64,000 bases of DNA from Monilinia fructicola (GCA_008692225.1 VICG01000006.1:62001-126000), one strand, 5' to 3'. Shown: positions 45,267 through 57,915, counted from the first letter of the stretch. Numbers and translations are program-made. The notes: generated by a model not told the origin, from the letters alone.

Positions 45267-47109
45267 TCACGCTACAGTTCTTTCTCTATTATCTTCCCTC
45301 AAACCTTGCTCCCCGCCCAGCTTCACCTCCAAACTCAGCTCCTCAGTCCCCAAACTCAGCAGTCCCGCCACCCCCGCCAAACCCGCCATTACTGCCCAAA
45401 GAACCTTTAATGCATCCGCATATGCATGAATGATCATCAGCTTCTCAGGATCATCATCTGGCAGGCCTCTAATGACCTGAACTAATCCACTAGCATCATT
45501 TGCCAGCTCTGTATAATTCGATGCCAAAGATGAGTAAGATGATAATTTATTTCGAAATTGGGACTGGAAGATGACGCCACCGATGGCAACACCTACTGCT
45601 TGGCCAAAGGAGCGCATGAAGGTATACATTGCCGCTGCGAAGGCAACGTCATCTTGGGAAACAGACGACTGGGTTGCGTATGCGAGACTGGAGGGAAGTT
45701 AGCCGATGTTTAGGTGGTGAGTGTTTCAGTACCAGATACTCGGGACCCTGTTATAATGTACATACCTATTATATAACATCCCCAGCCCGATTCCTGCAAC
45801 AATGTTCATGAAAATCCAAGCTGGAATGCTTGTATCTTGATCGAGATTATATAGGACCCCCATACCCAATACAGTAATTGACCAGCCCGCCCATATTGCC
45901 CATCTAAATCTTCCTGTCTTACTAATAGCCACACCAATTGCAATCGCCGCTGGTGCAATCGTGAATGTTTCCGGAAAGACAGCAACGCCAACAATTGTAG
46001 GCGAATATCCTTTTACACCCTCATAATATAATGGGATGTAGTATACGATACTCCAAATAATAATTCCTTGAGTAAACGTCCCGATATAATTCACCATGGC
46101 TGTTCTTCGCTTAAAGATCCCCAGCGGAACCAACGGTTCCTTCACCCAATTCTCATAGAACAAAAAGCCCACGATACCCAAGACCCCCAGAACTAGCGGA
46201 ACAAGCGTATGCCACGAGGACCAAGCAAACATAACACCACCCCAACTGACCGGTATCAAAAAGCTCGTCACCGAACCCGTCAATAGCACACACCCCACAA
46301 AGTCAAATCTCCTCAAGTGAGAAAGCAAATTGCCACTCCTCTTATTCAGCTTCAAAAACAAAACCGTCATCACAATACCCACCCCACAAATCGGCAAATT
46401 GATCCAAAAGATCCATCTCCAACTTGCGTACTGCGCGAGACTCCCTCCTATCAATGGACCCGTCACGCTCCCCACGGCCCAGATCAATGTTTGGAATCCA
46501 AACCATGTTCCCCGCTCTCTCAGCGGTACAATATCCGTGATGACAACTTCGGTCAATGCGACGATTCCACCTCCCCCAATTCCCTGGATCGTTCTTCCTA
46601 CGAGGAGAACGGTGAAACTATGCGCCAAAGCACAGATTAAAGAACCGATAGCGAAGCAGGAGACGGAGACGAGAATAGAGGGTTTGCGCCCAAGTATATG
46701 GGAGATGGAGGCAAAAGTTGGTTGGATGACTGTGGATGTTAGGAGGAAGGACGTTCCGGTCCAGAAAGCTTCGATGGCTGTTCCGTGGAGGTCTTGGGCA
46801 ATTATCTTTGGGGTGTCTCAGGTTAGGTGAAGGTCTTGGATGGGTTCAAAGACGTCGGCTTACGGGAAGAGCTACGGAGAGAGCGGTGGCGTCGAGGGCA
46901 GCGGCGAGGATTATAACACACAAACTCGAGAAGGCTAAATAGAAACGAAGACCGGGGTTGAAGGGTGGACCTGAGTCTTCTAAATCCGCAGTTATGGTAA
47001 TTTTGTCTTCTGGACCATGCTTTTTCTCTATTTGGGATTGTGCTGCCGACGTTACGTTTGAGGTGGAAACTTCATTGCCAACGGCGATATCATCATATGC
47101 ACGAGACAT
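45267..47109 (-). CDS. MFS drug/H+ antiporter, DHA2 (14-TMS) family
   Basis: Three exons on the minus strand (47109-46864, 46805-45766, 45687-45267) give 568 intact residues. A hydrophilic N-terminus (MSRAYDDIAVGNEVS) precedes the first helix YLAFSSLCVIILAAALDATA. Motif A is represented by ASISHILGRKPSILV. The antiporter motif C region is AVGSVTGPLIGGSLAQYASW, followed by RWIFWINLPICGVGIVM. The length and late helices (YTFMRSFGQAVGVAIGGVIF) fit a 14-helix exporter. Such proteins pump toxic compounds or secondary metabolites out of the cell. No biosynthetic cluster adjoins it, so the substrate stays open. I chose the ATG at 47109 over one ten codons upstream because MSRAYDD resembles family N-termini. 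Confidence 0.93.
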
Positions 47110-48592
47110 TGCTATCACGTGTATTATTAGGAAGAACAATTAGAAGATTAATATTTGACCCCCTTAGAACAAACATTCAGGAAAACCAAGGACGTGAAGA
47201 TTTGAAATCGTAAATTATGGGGCCGAAAAATACGGATGCCAACGCGTCGTCAATGAGCCATGCTACAGTAGGTTAGTTCTATCGGGGGTATGCATGTCAT
47301 TGTTCAAAACCCCAGGGAGAAGACTTGATTTTCCATCAATATGACTGTTGTCAACATGAATGTATACTTGTATCATGATTTCTGAAAACTCAAATCTGAA
47401 CTTTTCTCATCATCACCATTGGAGAAAGAGGCAAAAATCATTGAATGAAGTTGATTGAGATGATTGGATCTTACAAGGCATATTGAATTGGGTGTAAGAT
47501 ATGGACAACTCGATCAATGTAAGAGGAACCACGAAGAAGATGGCCGACAATGATGCCTCCTCGATGTCTACTCCTCCCCGTTCCTCAATGTACACTCTAC
47601 CATCTAACATCCATCTTTTCTCATCCTTTCCCGCTCACCCTAGAATCCAAGCGGATCCCAAGCATCAAATTGCTACTGTATCGCACGAACACGGCATTGC
47701 ATTAGACACGCTTCTGGGATTTCTATCTTCGATGTTTTGCTTCAGCTAGGGTATAGCTACCTCATTCGCCCTCGATTTCTCACATGGTCTCGCCAATAAT
47801 ACCTTCACTTGAGAAATGACTCCTTCAGTACTCTTCTCCAAGTTCGCCTAGAAATCCTATACATATCATGTCTACCGCGAAAAACACCACGTCTCCACTT
47901 CACCTTCGCATTCGCTGCCCGATACACAGTCCCTGAATACGTAATTGCCGACATAATTCCTATCGTAGTGTAGCACCCCTCGCATGATACTCAGCTGTAG
48001 TACAGCCTGTGCATATTTTTGCCGTTTCAATACTGCTGTTGGCTATGTATCTGATTGGAATTGCTGGGGATGGCGAGTATAACTTTGTGCAGCGGCCTTT
48101 CACGAGAACACATGATTTACATCACGAGAAATTTGGTAATTATTACGGCACTTTGTGTTTTACAGACTGAGCGCACAGGATTAATTACGGACGGAGTGAT
48201 AAGGAGAAAGAAAATCAGTAGCCTGCGAGCTTTCACATGGACAATAAAAGGAAAAAGTACATATTAGATCGAACAGCAATTAGCTTTGAGGATAGATAGT
48301 TGGATTAAATGATCAAGCGTGGCGCGAATTGGCCTCAGTAAGCACTCTGCAATTCAAATAAATATGATATATTTGTAAAGCAATCCAAAAAAGAAAACAC
48401 TGAATGATAGTGCACTTGCCTATATGCCTTTTTATCTAGTAATTTTGCTCCCTCGAGCTTAGCCAATGCTCTTTTCCCCTCATACCTCCCGACCTCATAA
48501 CCCTTTTAAGTTGTGTAAACAACAGTTGAACGCCGCATCTACCCAACGCCACCCAAGGATATAAAAGAACCGCCATCAAAGAATCATTAAAC
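47110..48592. other. Intergenic region, no gene recognised
   Basis: About 1.5 kb between the MFS promoter and the NMD3 3' end. No protein features were found in the short open frames. Confidence 0.45.
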
Positions 48593-50211
48593 TCATTGAT
48601 TATCTTGCATATTGAGTTCATCAAACTCGTCCAGCAGCTCATTCATGTCAATCTGTGGCGTCTCATCTTCACCATCACTAGTCTCCGCTACACTCATAGC
48701 ATCTGCTTCCTTCTGGGCTTTTTGGGCCTTATACAAAGCAAGTGTCTGTCTGAGCTCAGGATCTTCCTCAACATCCTGTAAGAACATCTCATAATCTCTA
48801 TCCATCTTCTCTTGATCTTGCTTCCTAGGTAAGACCTCCCCTTCTTCTTTGCCCATACGCTTGAGACGCCAGTTCCTGTTCTTAGACTTCTTCTTTCTTG
48901 CGTACAATTTCTTAACAAGCATTACATCAGGAATCTTTGACGAATAGTTGTTGGACTCTTCGAGCGCATCGTATTGAGGGTTATTGAAGTTGGTACCTGT
49001 CATCATATATCCCATAACAGAATCTCCTGGGTGAACTACATTTCCGAGATGCGTTCGTGTATAAAAGGTTTTGTCGTTTACTCCGAGGTCAGATGCGCGG
49101 GCAACTGTAGCCTCAGCAAGCATCCATCGTCCCTTTGTGGGTCCAAGTGGCTCAATGTCCATGATGATAAATTCTACCAATTCCTGAACGTCGGCCAAAG
49201 GCTTGAATGGTGCACGCCAGTAGATAGGGCAACTGATTTCCGCAGTCTGAAGGGATTGTGGATCTAGGATATTGATAGAATTACCAATTCGGTAACAGAG
49301 ACCAAGAGGAGAAATATTTCCAGCCGACTTTGCCAATTTAATCGGAAGCGCCACCAAATCATCCTTACAGATTGGTACCAACTCCACGGAAAAGGAGAAT
49401 TTGTAGGATTTGGTGGACGTGTGAATATCCATGGAAATGAGTTCCTGAGATTTCTTTGCTGTAACAGGGGCCACGGAACTCAAGAAGTCGACAAATTTTT
49501 CGGCAGAATTTCGTGCGGCGAAGAAGAAGTCCAAACCATCTTTAACTTCCTTGATGTTAATAGTATCCTTGTGAGCACCATGCTTCAAGATCAACTGTTC
49601 TAGATACAAGAAAGTTCTCTTGTGAGGAACCTTTTGTCTAACTTGCACACAAGCTCTCCATGTATTTGCAGTATAAGATTTCGCACAATCGGGACATTGT
49701 TGATAGGCAACCACATATTCGACCTCAAATGTTTGTTGCAACACCACGCCTTCCGATACCGAATCTTGTATAGTAAGCTTAACCTTGATTCTTCGAGAAT
49801 GAGGTTCCGTCCAAATGAAACTCGCATCGATAATGCGAACCTTGTGCAGACCTCTAAGTTTCTTCAGGCAAAGGGCGAGAAGTTCTCGAGACTCGAGTGA
49901 CGCTTGGATCCAGGTTTGAGGTGGGAGTAACCATCGTTCGCAATCTCGACAAAAGTGTACCGTGGCTTCTCTTTGAATACCTTGCGATACATCGACAGTG
50001 AGCTTTACGCAATCATAGCAGAGAGCGCCGGCGGAGGTTGTTCCATCGATAGGAGCGCCACAGTTGCAGCAGAGAATACTTCAAAACTATCAGTGAGGGA
50101 GACTAAAAGGGTATTTTTTATAAGAACTTACGTAGCACCAGTCTTCGGCTCTTGAGTCTGAAATCTTGAGGCAATCGATACCGGCGCGTCGTCAACATCC
50201 ATGGCAGACAT
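48593..50211 (-). CDS. NMD3: NMD3, 60S ribosomal subunit nuclear export adaptor
   Basis: Two exons (50211-50132, 50078-48593) give 521 residues, almost the yeast length (518). The N-terminus has paired zinc-binding cysteines: TILCCNCGAPI, ALCYDC, VHFCRDCERWL and YQQCPDCAKSY. The conserved core includes QASLESRELLALCLKKLRGL, ACVQVRQKVPHKRTFLYLEQ and DGLDFFFAARNSAEKFVDFL. The acidic C-terminus DMNELLDEFDELNMQD matches the leucine-rich nuclear export signal region used by Crm1. It binds the pre-60S particle and carries it to the cytoplasm. The intron splits the codon before ILCCNC and uses an AAG acceptor; an earlier TAG nearby is out of frame. Confidence 0.97.
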
Positions 50212-51179
50212 GATGGCGGTATTTTCTGATATATTTTTTTCGTTTGATGTTGGAATTTTGATAAAAGAGAAAAAAGTTGCCCCGCAGCAGAGATAGACGA
50301 TAGAGAATGACGCTGGCTACGGTGGACTATTGATTAGTACGGATAAATTTAGTGACCACTTGAACATTGGATTTCTCAGCATTTTGTTTGTCTAACAGTA
50401 ACAACGAGTGACTAGACGATGGGAAAGGTATCAGGAGTACTTTGGATCTCTTTGATTCTGATTAACTGAAATTTGAAGTTTCTATACCTCCTAATCAAAA
50501 GCACTGGATGATAGATGTCGACTAAATTGAGTTACTTCCCGAAGAGGCCATATTCTGGATCTACACGTGACTTGAAGTTGATCTGCTGGCTCACGTGATC
50601 GATCGCCTTCCTCGAGCACTCCATCTGATGACGAAAATCCTTGATCTCTAGGAAGGTTATCTCTTGATCTAGTGGAGGTAGATTTGATTTGGTAATTGAC
50701 GGGCAATTAAAGCTATATACTAATACTGTATGTCACCGAAACTCCACTCTCTGATGCCCATTCTCTAAAGAGCATTCGTGATCGCTGAGCACAATTGCAC
50801 CATCATTCTTCGACCAATAGACAACCCCGATATTTCAACGATCATTCAAACCGAATTGCGTATCATATGTTTTTTCTTGCGTATTGAATGTCCAGAGCAT
50901 ATGACAGCTTAATCGTTATCTATGATTAGAGCGTGCGGAGGGGTCATTGAGAAGGAAGCTCCAATGAGAACCATGTACGATGTCGTTATCAAACATTGAC
51001 AGGTTCAATCTGGTAGGTTTGGCGAAGGTGGTTCGTTGGAGTTCCGAAAATTCGTTATGATCAGAGATGTATTTAAGTCATGTCACATCCTGCTTGGCTG
51101 GGCAAAAAAAAAACGACTCCAGTCTTTGTTATACCTAATAGTTGAATAGATATATCTTTAACAACAATCATCGGACACA
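50212..51179. other. Divergent promoter region of NMD3 and the TauD-like gene
   Basis: About 970 bp between divergently transcribed genes, so it should hold both promoters. A dyad (TGACTTGAAGTTGATC..., GGCTCACGTGATCGATCG) with a CACGTG E-box lies at about 50592-50597. No gene was recognised. Confidence 0.45.
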
Positions 51180-52489
51180 ATGGCACCATCAGCGACTGAA
51201 ACGGTCACCCTTCCAACTCAAGTCAAGAAGCCTGTGGATGACAGATTCACTCGCGCCGGGCTTGGAAACTACAAAGAGCTTTCTCCAACATCATTTGATA
51301 AGGATGCAGAGGAGAAAGGGCTTGGTGAACATGCTCCTGCTTCGGTAAGTGCTTTGAAGAGTCTATGCTAGTGCCTCAACGAGATCATTCTAATGCCTTG
51401 TGAAGTACCCAAATTATCTTCCAACATGGGACGATGTGACGTACCCACCTCTTGAGTCTTTTGAGCACAGAGATCATGGGTTGGATGCCGATACAACATA
51501 TCCAGAACTACTTGCTCCAGGTGTAGAATTGACCGAATTAACCCCCGCGATGGGCACGGAGATCAAGGGTGTGCAATTAAGTAAGCTGAACAACGCCGGC
51601 AAAGATCAATTGGCTCGATTTGTCGCGGAAAGAAAAGTGGTAGCTTTCAGAGATCAAGATTTCGCAGATCTGCCGATCGCAGATGCTGTCGAATATGGCC
51701 GATATTTTGGACGACCCCATATTCATCCAACATCTGGTGCTCCGGCCGGATTTCCTGAAGTTCATTTGGTACACAGAGCAGCAGGTGACAAAACGGCCGA
51801 GGAATTCTTCGAGACTCGAACAAATAGTACAGGATGGCACTCAGACATCACATATGAGAAACAGCCACCTGGAACAACATTCCTATACGCTCTTGATGTC
51901 CCAGAGAGCGGAGGAGATACCCTTTTTGCCAATGGCGTCGAAGCATACAACCGACTCAGTGAATCATTCAAAGAACGTTTGCATGGACTCACTGCGACAC
52001 ACTCTGGAATTGAGCAAGTAAATGCCTCTCGTTACAGAAACGGCATCGCTCGCAGAGAACCCGTTGTAAATGTTCATCCTGTTGTCCGAACACATCCTGT
52101 AACTGGAGAAAAGGCATTATACGTCAACAAACAATGTGAGTAGAAGTGCCCTTGACTATATGCTTAATATTGACGTTTTTCAAAGTTACTCGAAAGATTG
52201 TTGGGTTCAAACAAGAGGAAAGCGATATGCTATTGGTAATACCCCTTTGACCTCTGCATTCAATATCCACAATGATCTGACCATTCTTTAGAATTTCTTG
52301 TATGACCATATCGCACAGGGAGCCGACTTTCACGTAAGAGTTAAGTGGGCACCGAAGACTGTAGTCGTGTGGGATAACAGAGTAGCAACCCACACAGCTC
52401 TTGTTGATTGGTCGGGTGGAGCTCGCAGGCATCTGGCACGTCTCACACCGCAAGCTGAAGCGCCATACGAGACACCGTACAAAGCATAA
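51180..52489 (+). CDS. TauD/TfdA-family alpha-ketoglutarate-dependent dioxygenase
   Basis: Four exons (51180-51344, 51406-52135, 52186-52235, 52292-52489) give 380 intact residues. The Fe(II) site shows HxD in STGWHSDITYEKQPPG and the distal His with the 2-oxoglutarate Arg region in WDNRVATHTALVDW and GARRHLARLTP. Other TauD features are GVELTELTPAMGTEIKGVQL, VVAFRDQDFADL, YGRYFGRPHIHPTSG, TTFLYALDVPESGGDTLFAN and HPVTGEKALYVNKQFTRKI. Fungal homologues oxidise sulfonates or sulfate esters such as taurine, releasing sulfite for sulfur supply; this substrate is inferred. Expression may respond to sulfur status, but no regulator site can be shown. Confidence 0.94.
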
Positions 52490-52645
52490 TGATATTCAAG
52501 ACCTTATAAACCATAATAGTATTCGAAAAATTCTTAAAGCCTAGCCCGAGCTGTATGCTTAATGACCTGGTAGTTCATGGTTCCTTAAATCAGGTCGTAC
52601 CAATGTGACACTCATGCATCGTATGTGACGTAAACAATCATCAAC

Positions 52646-53812
52646 TCATAAGAAAGTAGGTATTATGTCGAGCTTCTTTTTATCTTCCTCTTCCTGTTTC
52701 TTTTTAAGTTTTGCATGCGCAATTCGTCGTGCTATCCGATCCTGGGCAGCAGAAGGATGGGACGATGAGTCTACTACCGAAGCTTTGACGGCTCTGAAAC
52801 GGTCAGTGTTGAGAGTTGCAGGAGTAGTCGGATTTGGTAGTGTATGAGGCTTTGCTACTTTTCTACCTGTTGTAACCATGATTCCTGGCTCGGTATGCAC
52901 AACGTCCTTTTTAGTATTGGGCCGAGAAGACGAGAGTTTTGGAGCCGAAATAGGTCCATCAAGATCGTCATCATCTTCAGAGGCACTAGAGTCTGGGTCC
53001 AGATCTATAACTTCAGTCTTGCGTTTGACAGTCGGAGAAGCTGGGCGTTGTACAGCTTTTATTTTAGTAGGGTTGCGAAATCCTGCGGCTGCTCTGGTAG
53101 TTTTCGTGGGAGAAGAAATGTTCATAAGTGATATTCCTTTTTTCTTTGGACTCGTCATCAGACCATATAGTGAAGTACCGACAAAGGGTAATGTTTCTTC
53201 ATCACTGTCATCAGAAAGCCCATCCTTTTTACCAACCAATTTCTCCAAAATGTTACGCTGATCTTTGGACCTTGTGACTTCTTCGGTCTTACGCTTGGTC
53301 GCATCAGGCATTCTACCGACAACTGGCCTTGATATTGAATTGATAGTATCAGCATTTCGGGACTTGGCTATTTTTTCGAGCCTTTTGTATTCGGCTGTGT
53401 GTAGATGTACTGTGAATGATTTGGCGACCGCCAAAAACTCGTCTTCCACAATACGATATTTATCATCATGCTCTTGACCTTCCTCCATGAAGCTAATTAT
53501 CTGGTCAGCAACATACAGATAGAAAGTCAAGTGTAGAATATACCTTTCGACGGGAGGTTCTGGTGGCGGTGATGTAGAAGGCTCACGGCCTGTTTCAGTG
53601 TCAGCCAAAGATTTCGAGCATTGCTCACAGGGATACACACTCCGATTCACAGCTTTGACTTGCTTGTGTGAATGGTTGTAATCTTCGTCACTGTCCGACA
53701 AAGACGACTCAGCACGTGAGCGCTTCGTAGATCTACCTACCGATGCGATACTTTTCTTCGGGCGGTTATCTGTGGTCGAACCACCCTTTTTCTTCCACGG
53801 AAGTGTTCTCAT
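52646..53812 (-). CDS. Uncharacterised acidic/basic nuclear-like protein with SUMO-interaction-like motif
   Basis: Two exons on the minus strand (53812-53544, 53492-52646) give 371 residues. I do not recognise a named family. The N-terminus is basic (MRTLPWKKKGGS, RSTKRSRAE) with nuclear-localisation-like clusters. SDSDEDYNH and a CEQCSK pair follow. The best ordered-looking part is IVEDEFLAVAKSFTVHLHTA with EYKRLEKIAKSRN, also seen in other ascomycete hypothetical proteins. A typical SUMO-interacting motif follows (VIDLD with adjacent SSASEDDDD). The C-terminus is a Lys/Glu-rich helix (RIARRIAHAKLKKKQEEEDK). The 51-bp intron (53543-53493) is a multiple of three and lacks an in-frame stop, so unspliced RNA would also be open. 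Splicing joins PPEPPVE to SFMEEGQEHDD. Confidence 0.8.
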   Translation of the reverse strand: MRTLPWKKKGGSTTDNRPKKSIASVGRSTKRSRAESSLSDSDEDYNHSHKQVKAVNRSVYPCEQCSKSLADTETGREPSTSPPPEPPVERYILHLTFYLYVADQIISFMEEGQEHDDKYRIVEDEFLAVAKSFTVHLHTAEYKRLEKIAKSRNADTINSISRPVVGRMPDATKRKTEEVTRSKDQRNILEKLVGKKDGLSDDSDEETLPFVGTSLYGLMTSPKKKGISLMNISSPTKTTRAAAGFRNPTKIKAVQRPASPTVKRKTEVIDLDPDSSASEDDDDLDGPISAPKLSSSRPNTKKDVVHTEPGIMVTTGRKVAKPHTLPNPTTPATLNTDRFRAVKASVVDSSSHPSAAQDRIARRIAHAKLKKKQEEEDKKKLDIIPTFL

Positions 53813-55564
53813 AGTTCATCGAGTGTTGATATTTGCTAGAGAATAAAGTTTGGCTGAATTGCAAGGGCGATGCTTGCTTGAGAATGAGGTTTGATGTAAT
53901 GCAGGCGCTATCGCTTGATTCGATGGAAAGAATCAATGAAGTTAGAGACGTGGTGTGATGCTATCTTTTTAAATACCTAACGTTACTTTGTCGCTTAATT
54001 AATCGAGTTTTTATACCATGAGAATCACCGTACGACATTCACTGTACGGCCACTATCTGTGAACACGTGAGAAAAACGTGAATAGTGTTGTATAGCAGGC
54101 GTGGTATGAAACTTTGCAGGTCAACTCACGATCGTTAAGTACGGTTCGTCGAATAGATTACCCTTGTTTTTGCGGGGCCGTCTACAATACGACGTGAATT
54201 GAGGTTTCGGCGTCACTGAAGATTGATTGATAACAGGCGAATTGTTGATTCCCTCATAGATATATACCTATTCATCAGCAACTTCATTCATTCAAGACCA
54301 CAGATTTTGAGCTAGTCGGGTGTTCTTCGTGGTGAAGCAATGCTTAATTGAATATGATAAGCATAGCAGCATGACCATAAGAGATATGCAAGGGGCAATA
54401 ACTCATTTGCGAGTTGTAGTCGACCAGAAATCTTTTCGTGTTTCTGTAGGCGATTGAAGACTCCTGAGCATATAGAAAGCGGAGGTATAGTCCTTCGTAT
54501 AGTACGTCCTCGAGAAGATGCCTCCTTTTCGATTTGTCGGTAGCAGCAATCTTCTTCGAGGGTAAAAGTTGTTTTTCCGATAGGGCCTTCAGACTCAAAT
54601 TCAGATAAGGAAGGAACAAATAGATGCTCTTGTCAGACACAATATCGTGTGAAGAGTATTGTAGAATTCAGCAATTGCAATGGGGCAATGCGTTTACCTA
54701 GGTACCGTTAAGGAATGCTGTCACTCTAGGTCCTTCCGTGAATGATTTCTAATCGATTCTCAAATAACTCCCAAGAAAATCGTCACCTGCGATTATCCAA
54801 TCCAAAATACAGTGACTTTCCCAGCCGCGATAAAGGAGAAACTACTCGATCCTCAGCCTTCAGTCTGTTATATATAAGTGCGCCCGCGTGATAGTTATCA
54901 CAAAGATAAGAGCAGGGGATATCCAATCTGGATATTATTTTCATTGATCCCAGGGTTTGTTCGATGATTTGCAACTCTGCTTTGAACCAACTGAGCCGTA
55001 GCTATAGGTTGTCGATATATATATTTCGATGGAGACGCTTCTTTTCGAGACAGGAAATTAAAGTCATGTTTAACCGGCTATAATATTGCCGCTGCTCACC
55101 GCCACGTGCAGCATCCGAGTAGATTGACCACGTGACAAGAGCCTGAAAGCCAGACCCACTTTTACGGGGCATGCCGCTCCAGAATTGGACAGAAGCTTCG
55201 ATGACTGTTCTAGAGCTCGGTGCAACTTCATACCTGTACTGTACAATTGCAAGTAGTCTTCCTAATATATAATTAGCTAGGAAGACACATATATAGACAC
55301 CCGTCAGTACAAGTACTTTAGAGCCCTTTACTTGACAGATTCCAATAGGGATAAACATAAAATACCAAAGGAGCAGAACGCGTTCGAGAAGACGTTCGAC
55401 CTCTTGAACCTTCCTAGAGAAGGTTGATTTTGTTTCTCCGGCTAGCCTTTTTGACTTCTTCCATGTCTTCGTTGGTTGTATATCGGCAATTGCAATTCAA
55501 TGTTTAGACCACAGTTCGATATCGAGAGCCGTCCAAGGACGAAATAGGGGTGAAATACAATCCA
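53813..55564. other. Divergent intergenic region, no gene recognised
   Basis: About 1.75 kb between the SIM-containing protein (-) and the kinase (+), so it should carry both promoters. Short inverted motifs such as CACCGTACGACATTCACTGTACGG (about 54027-54050) occur. Minus-strand open frames of up to 118 codons are not convincing. Confidence 0.45.
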
Positions 55565-57915
55565 ATGTCTTCAGCTAGCAACAAAAAAAGCTTCTCCATC
55601 GATGAGGAGTCGGCGGATGAAAAATCTCAGTATGATTCATCCACCGAGGACATTAATCTTCTTCATTCAGCTCCTTCTACAGCTCTGGCAAGAATTGGCA
55701 ATGTACAGCTACCAGTTGGACAATCAAACAATCAACAATCTACTCTCTTCTACCTCTCCTTGATCGAGGCAAGATGTAAAGCACAAGCTCTGACCACATT
55801 AAACTCTGGTCGTGCACCAGATGATCAATTGCAGGAAAACCATCCAGATGTCCGAAGTCTAGCTCAGGGTCTCTTTAGCGATATGGCGGGCGAGCTTCGT
55901 AAATCTGGGGTACTTCCTAGAGCAGATGAGCTCGCAAGTCGCCAATTTGCAAATCTACGTGAGGGATACCTTTCAACCTTTGATTCGATTCTCACAAACA
56001 TTGCTGCTCAGCGTGTACAAAATTCGACCTTTAGTCAAACCTCCCCATTGTCTCTGACGCCTGCTTCATCGATTGGCATATCTCATTTTGATCAACCACC
56101 AAATATCAATCTCGCAATAATTCCAAAGAATCCTTTCTCATCGGCTGCATTAACTTCGAATCCTTTCCAGTATAGATCAATCTATCACAGAGAATGGGAA
56201 CAAATTAGTCTTTTGGGCAAAGGTGGCTTTGGAGCAGTTTATAAAGTCAAACACCGAGTTGATAATTTAGAGTGCGCTATTAAGAAGGTGAGCGAGCTTG
56301 AGTTACATTCTGAGATGTTCCACTCTGTTGGATCATTCAGCTCTACTTCAGCATTCCAACTTTACTACATTGTCACATGATTAACGCCGCATTTTGTAGG
56401 TCATCATCACACCTGATCAGCTACGCAAAGTTGACACAGCAGCACTACTGTCTGAGGTGAAAGCATTAGCTGAACATAAGCATCCTAACATTGTCAATTA
56501 CTATGGCTGCTGGATCGAAATGGGCAATGTGGTTGTTCCATCAGAGAGGCGATTAATGGACGCCGACGAGTCAAGCTACCTTTCAATATCTATGAGGTAA
56601 GCAATTTTTGATATTTGTTTTCTCAATGAATCCAAAAGCCTGCGCCAACGTCTAATTATGATCTGACTTCTACGCCGCGTTCGTTGGCAGCACGGATCAA
56701 TTCGGGATTTTGAATAATGATTTTGAACAATGGGTTCATCTGGAATGATGAAACGCGTTCATATCTAGTGCTTACTGGAATATTTTTCGTGATACTTTGA
56801 TTATGCTAATAATTGTTTATAGTGAAGTAGAGCAATCAGAAGATGCACTCGGAATGCAGGAAGACCCCACATTCGGTATAACTGACTTGCGTCTAGACAT
56901 GGAGAAAGAGCTAGACAAGGACAACAGAAGGCGGCAAAAGAGAAGTACCAACGGGCACAGTTTCACAAATGGTAGTAGCATTGGTGTTATATTCGATACC
57001 TCGAACTCAACGGCACAAACATTTAGCAGAAAGTCATCATTTAAGGATGGAGAGGAAGAAGAAAAGGAAAAGGTAGACGAAGATGACAATGACGATAACA
57101 GTGACAATTATGATGAAAATGACAATACCATCACTCTGCAAGACAATAGAGCTCGTATTTTATACATCCGATTCACTGTCTATCCTCTTACGTTGGAGGA
57201 ATATATCTCGACCGATGCACCACAGCCGGGTCACGAGTTTCCCATCCGCCACTGCTTCCACACACTTCCTACAATCCGTATCCTCGGTGCTATCCTCAAT
57301 GGTGTTCAATATTTACACGCCAAGCGCCTAATACATAGAGATCTCAAGCCTGCCAATATATTCCTCTCGGCCAAGAAGAACCTCGAAGCATTCGTTCCCT
57401 CTCATGACCTGATCGACGTTAGCAGAAGCGCCTGTCCTACCTGCGCTGGTTCCACGGACCACAACAAAGCTTACATCACGCCTTGCATTGGAGATCTCGG
57501 CCTAGCAGTCAAATTAGCTGAAACTACAGCTAATTCTGCTGCAGGTTCTTCTACTAGAGCAATAGAGCTCAATCCTTCGTCCCAGCTTTCTCGTCTGGGG
57601 TCAAAACAGGCTGGTACAAAGCTATATATGCCTCCTGGAAAGTGTTCAATTGTTTGCCCTAAGTTAGACGTTTATGCCTTGGGAATTATAGCTTTTGAAC
57701 TGATTACCCCTTTCACCACTCGTACCGAGCGTCATATTGTGCTAAATGAGATCAAATCGGGTGTGTTCCCGGCCGGATTTGAGAGCCATGAGATGGCGGG
57801 GGGGATTAAGGGGATGATCGCCGAAAAGCGGGCAGATAGGTGGAGTTGTGAAATGGTCAGGGGTTGGATTGAAGGGTTCGAAGGTCGTGATAAAGGTAAT
57901 CAAAGGGGGTATTGA
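55565..57915 (+). CDS. eIF2alpha-kinase-like protein kinase (HRI/PEK type)
   Basis: Three exons (55565-56287, 56400-56596, 56823-57915) give 670 intact residues. An N-terminal region of about 210 residues (LFYLSLIEARCKAQALTTLN, VRSLAQGLFSDMAGELRKSG) precedes the kinase domain. The Gly-rich loop is LLGKGGFGAVYKVKHR, the ATP lysine lies in CAIKK just before intron 1, and alpha-C is in ALLSEVKALAEHKHPNIVNYYGCWIE. A long acidic insert (about residues 310-410, DEDDNDDNSDN) splits the lobes, as in eIF2alpha kinases. Then come YIRFTVYPLTLEEYI, the catalytic loop LIHRDLKPANIFL, DLG in place of DFG (CIGDLGLAVKL), and GTKLYMPPG where APE is expected. HRI-type kinases slow translation under stress. I use the ATG at 55565. 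Confidence 0.88.

Noticed and set aside
31436..47109. Secondary-metabolite cluster made of monooxygenase, transporter, dehydrogenase and MFS exporter
   Set aside because: There is no backbone enzyme (PKS, NRPS, terpene synthase) or pathway-specific transcription factor, and the genes are separated by kilobases of unrelated sequence.
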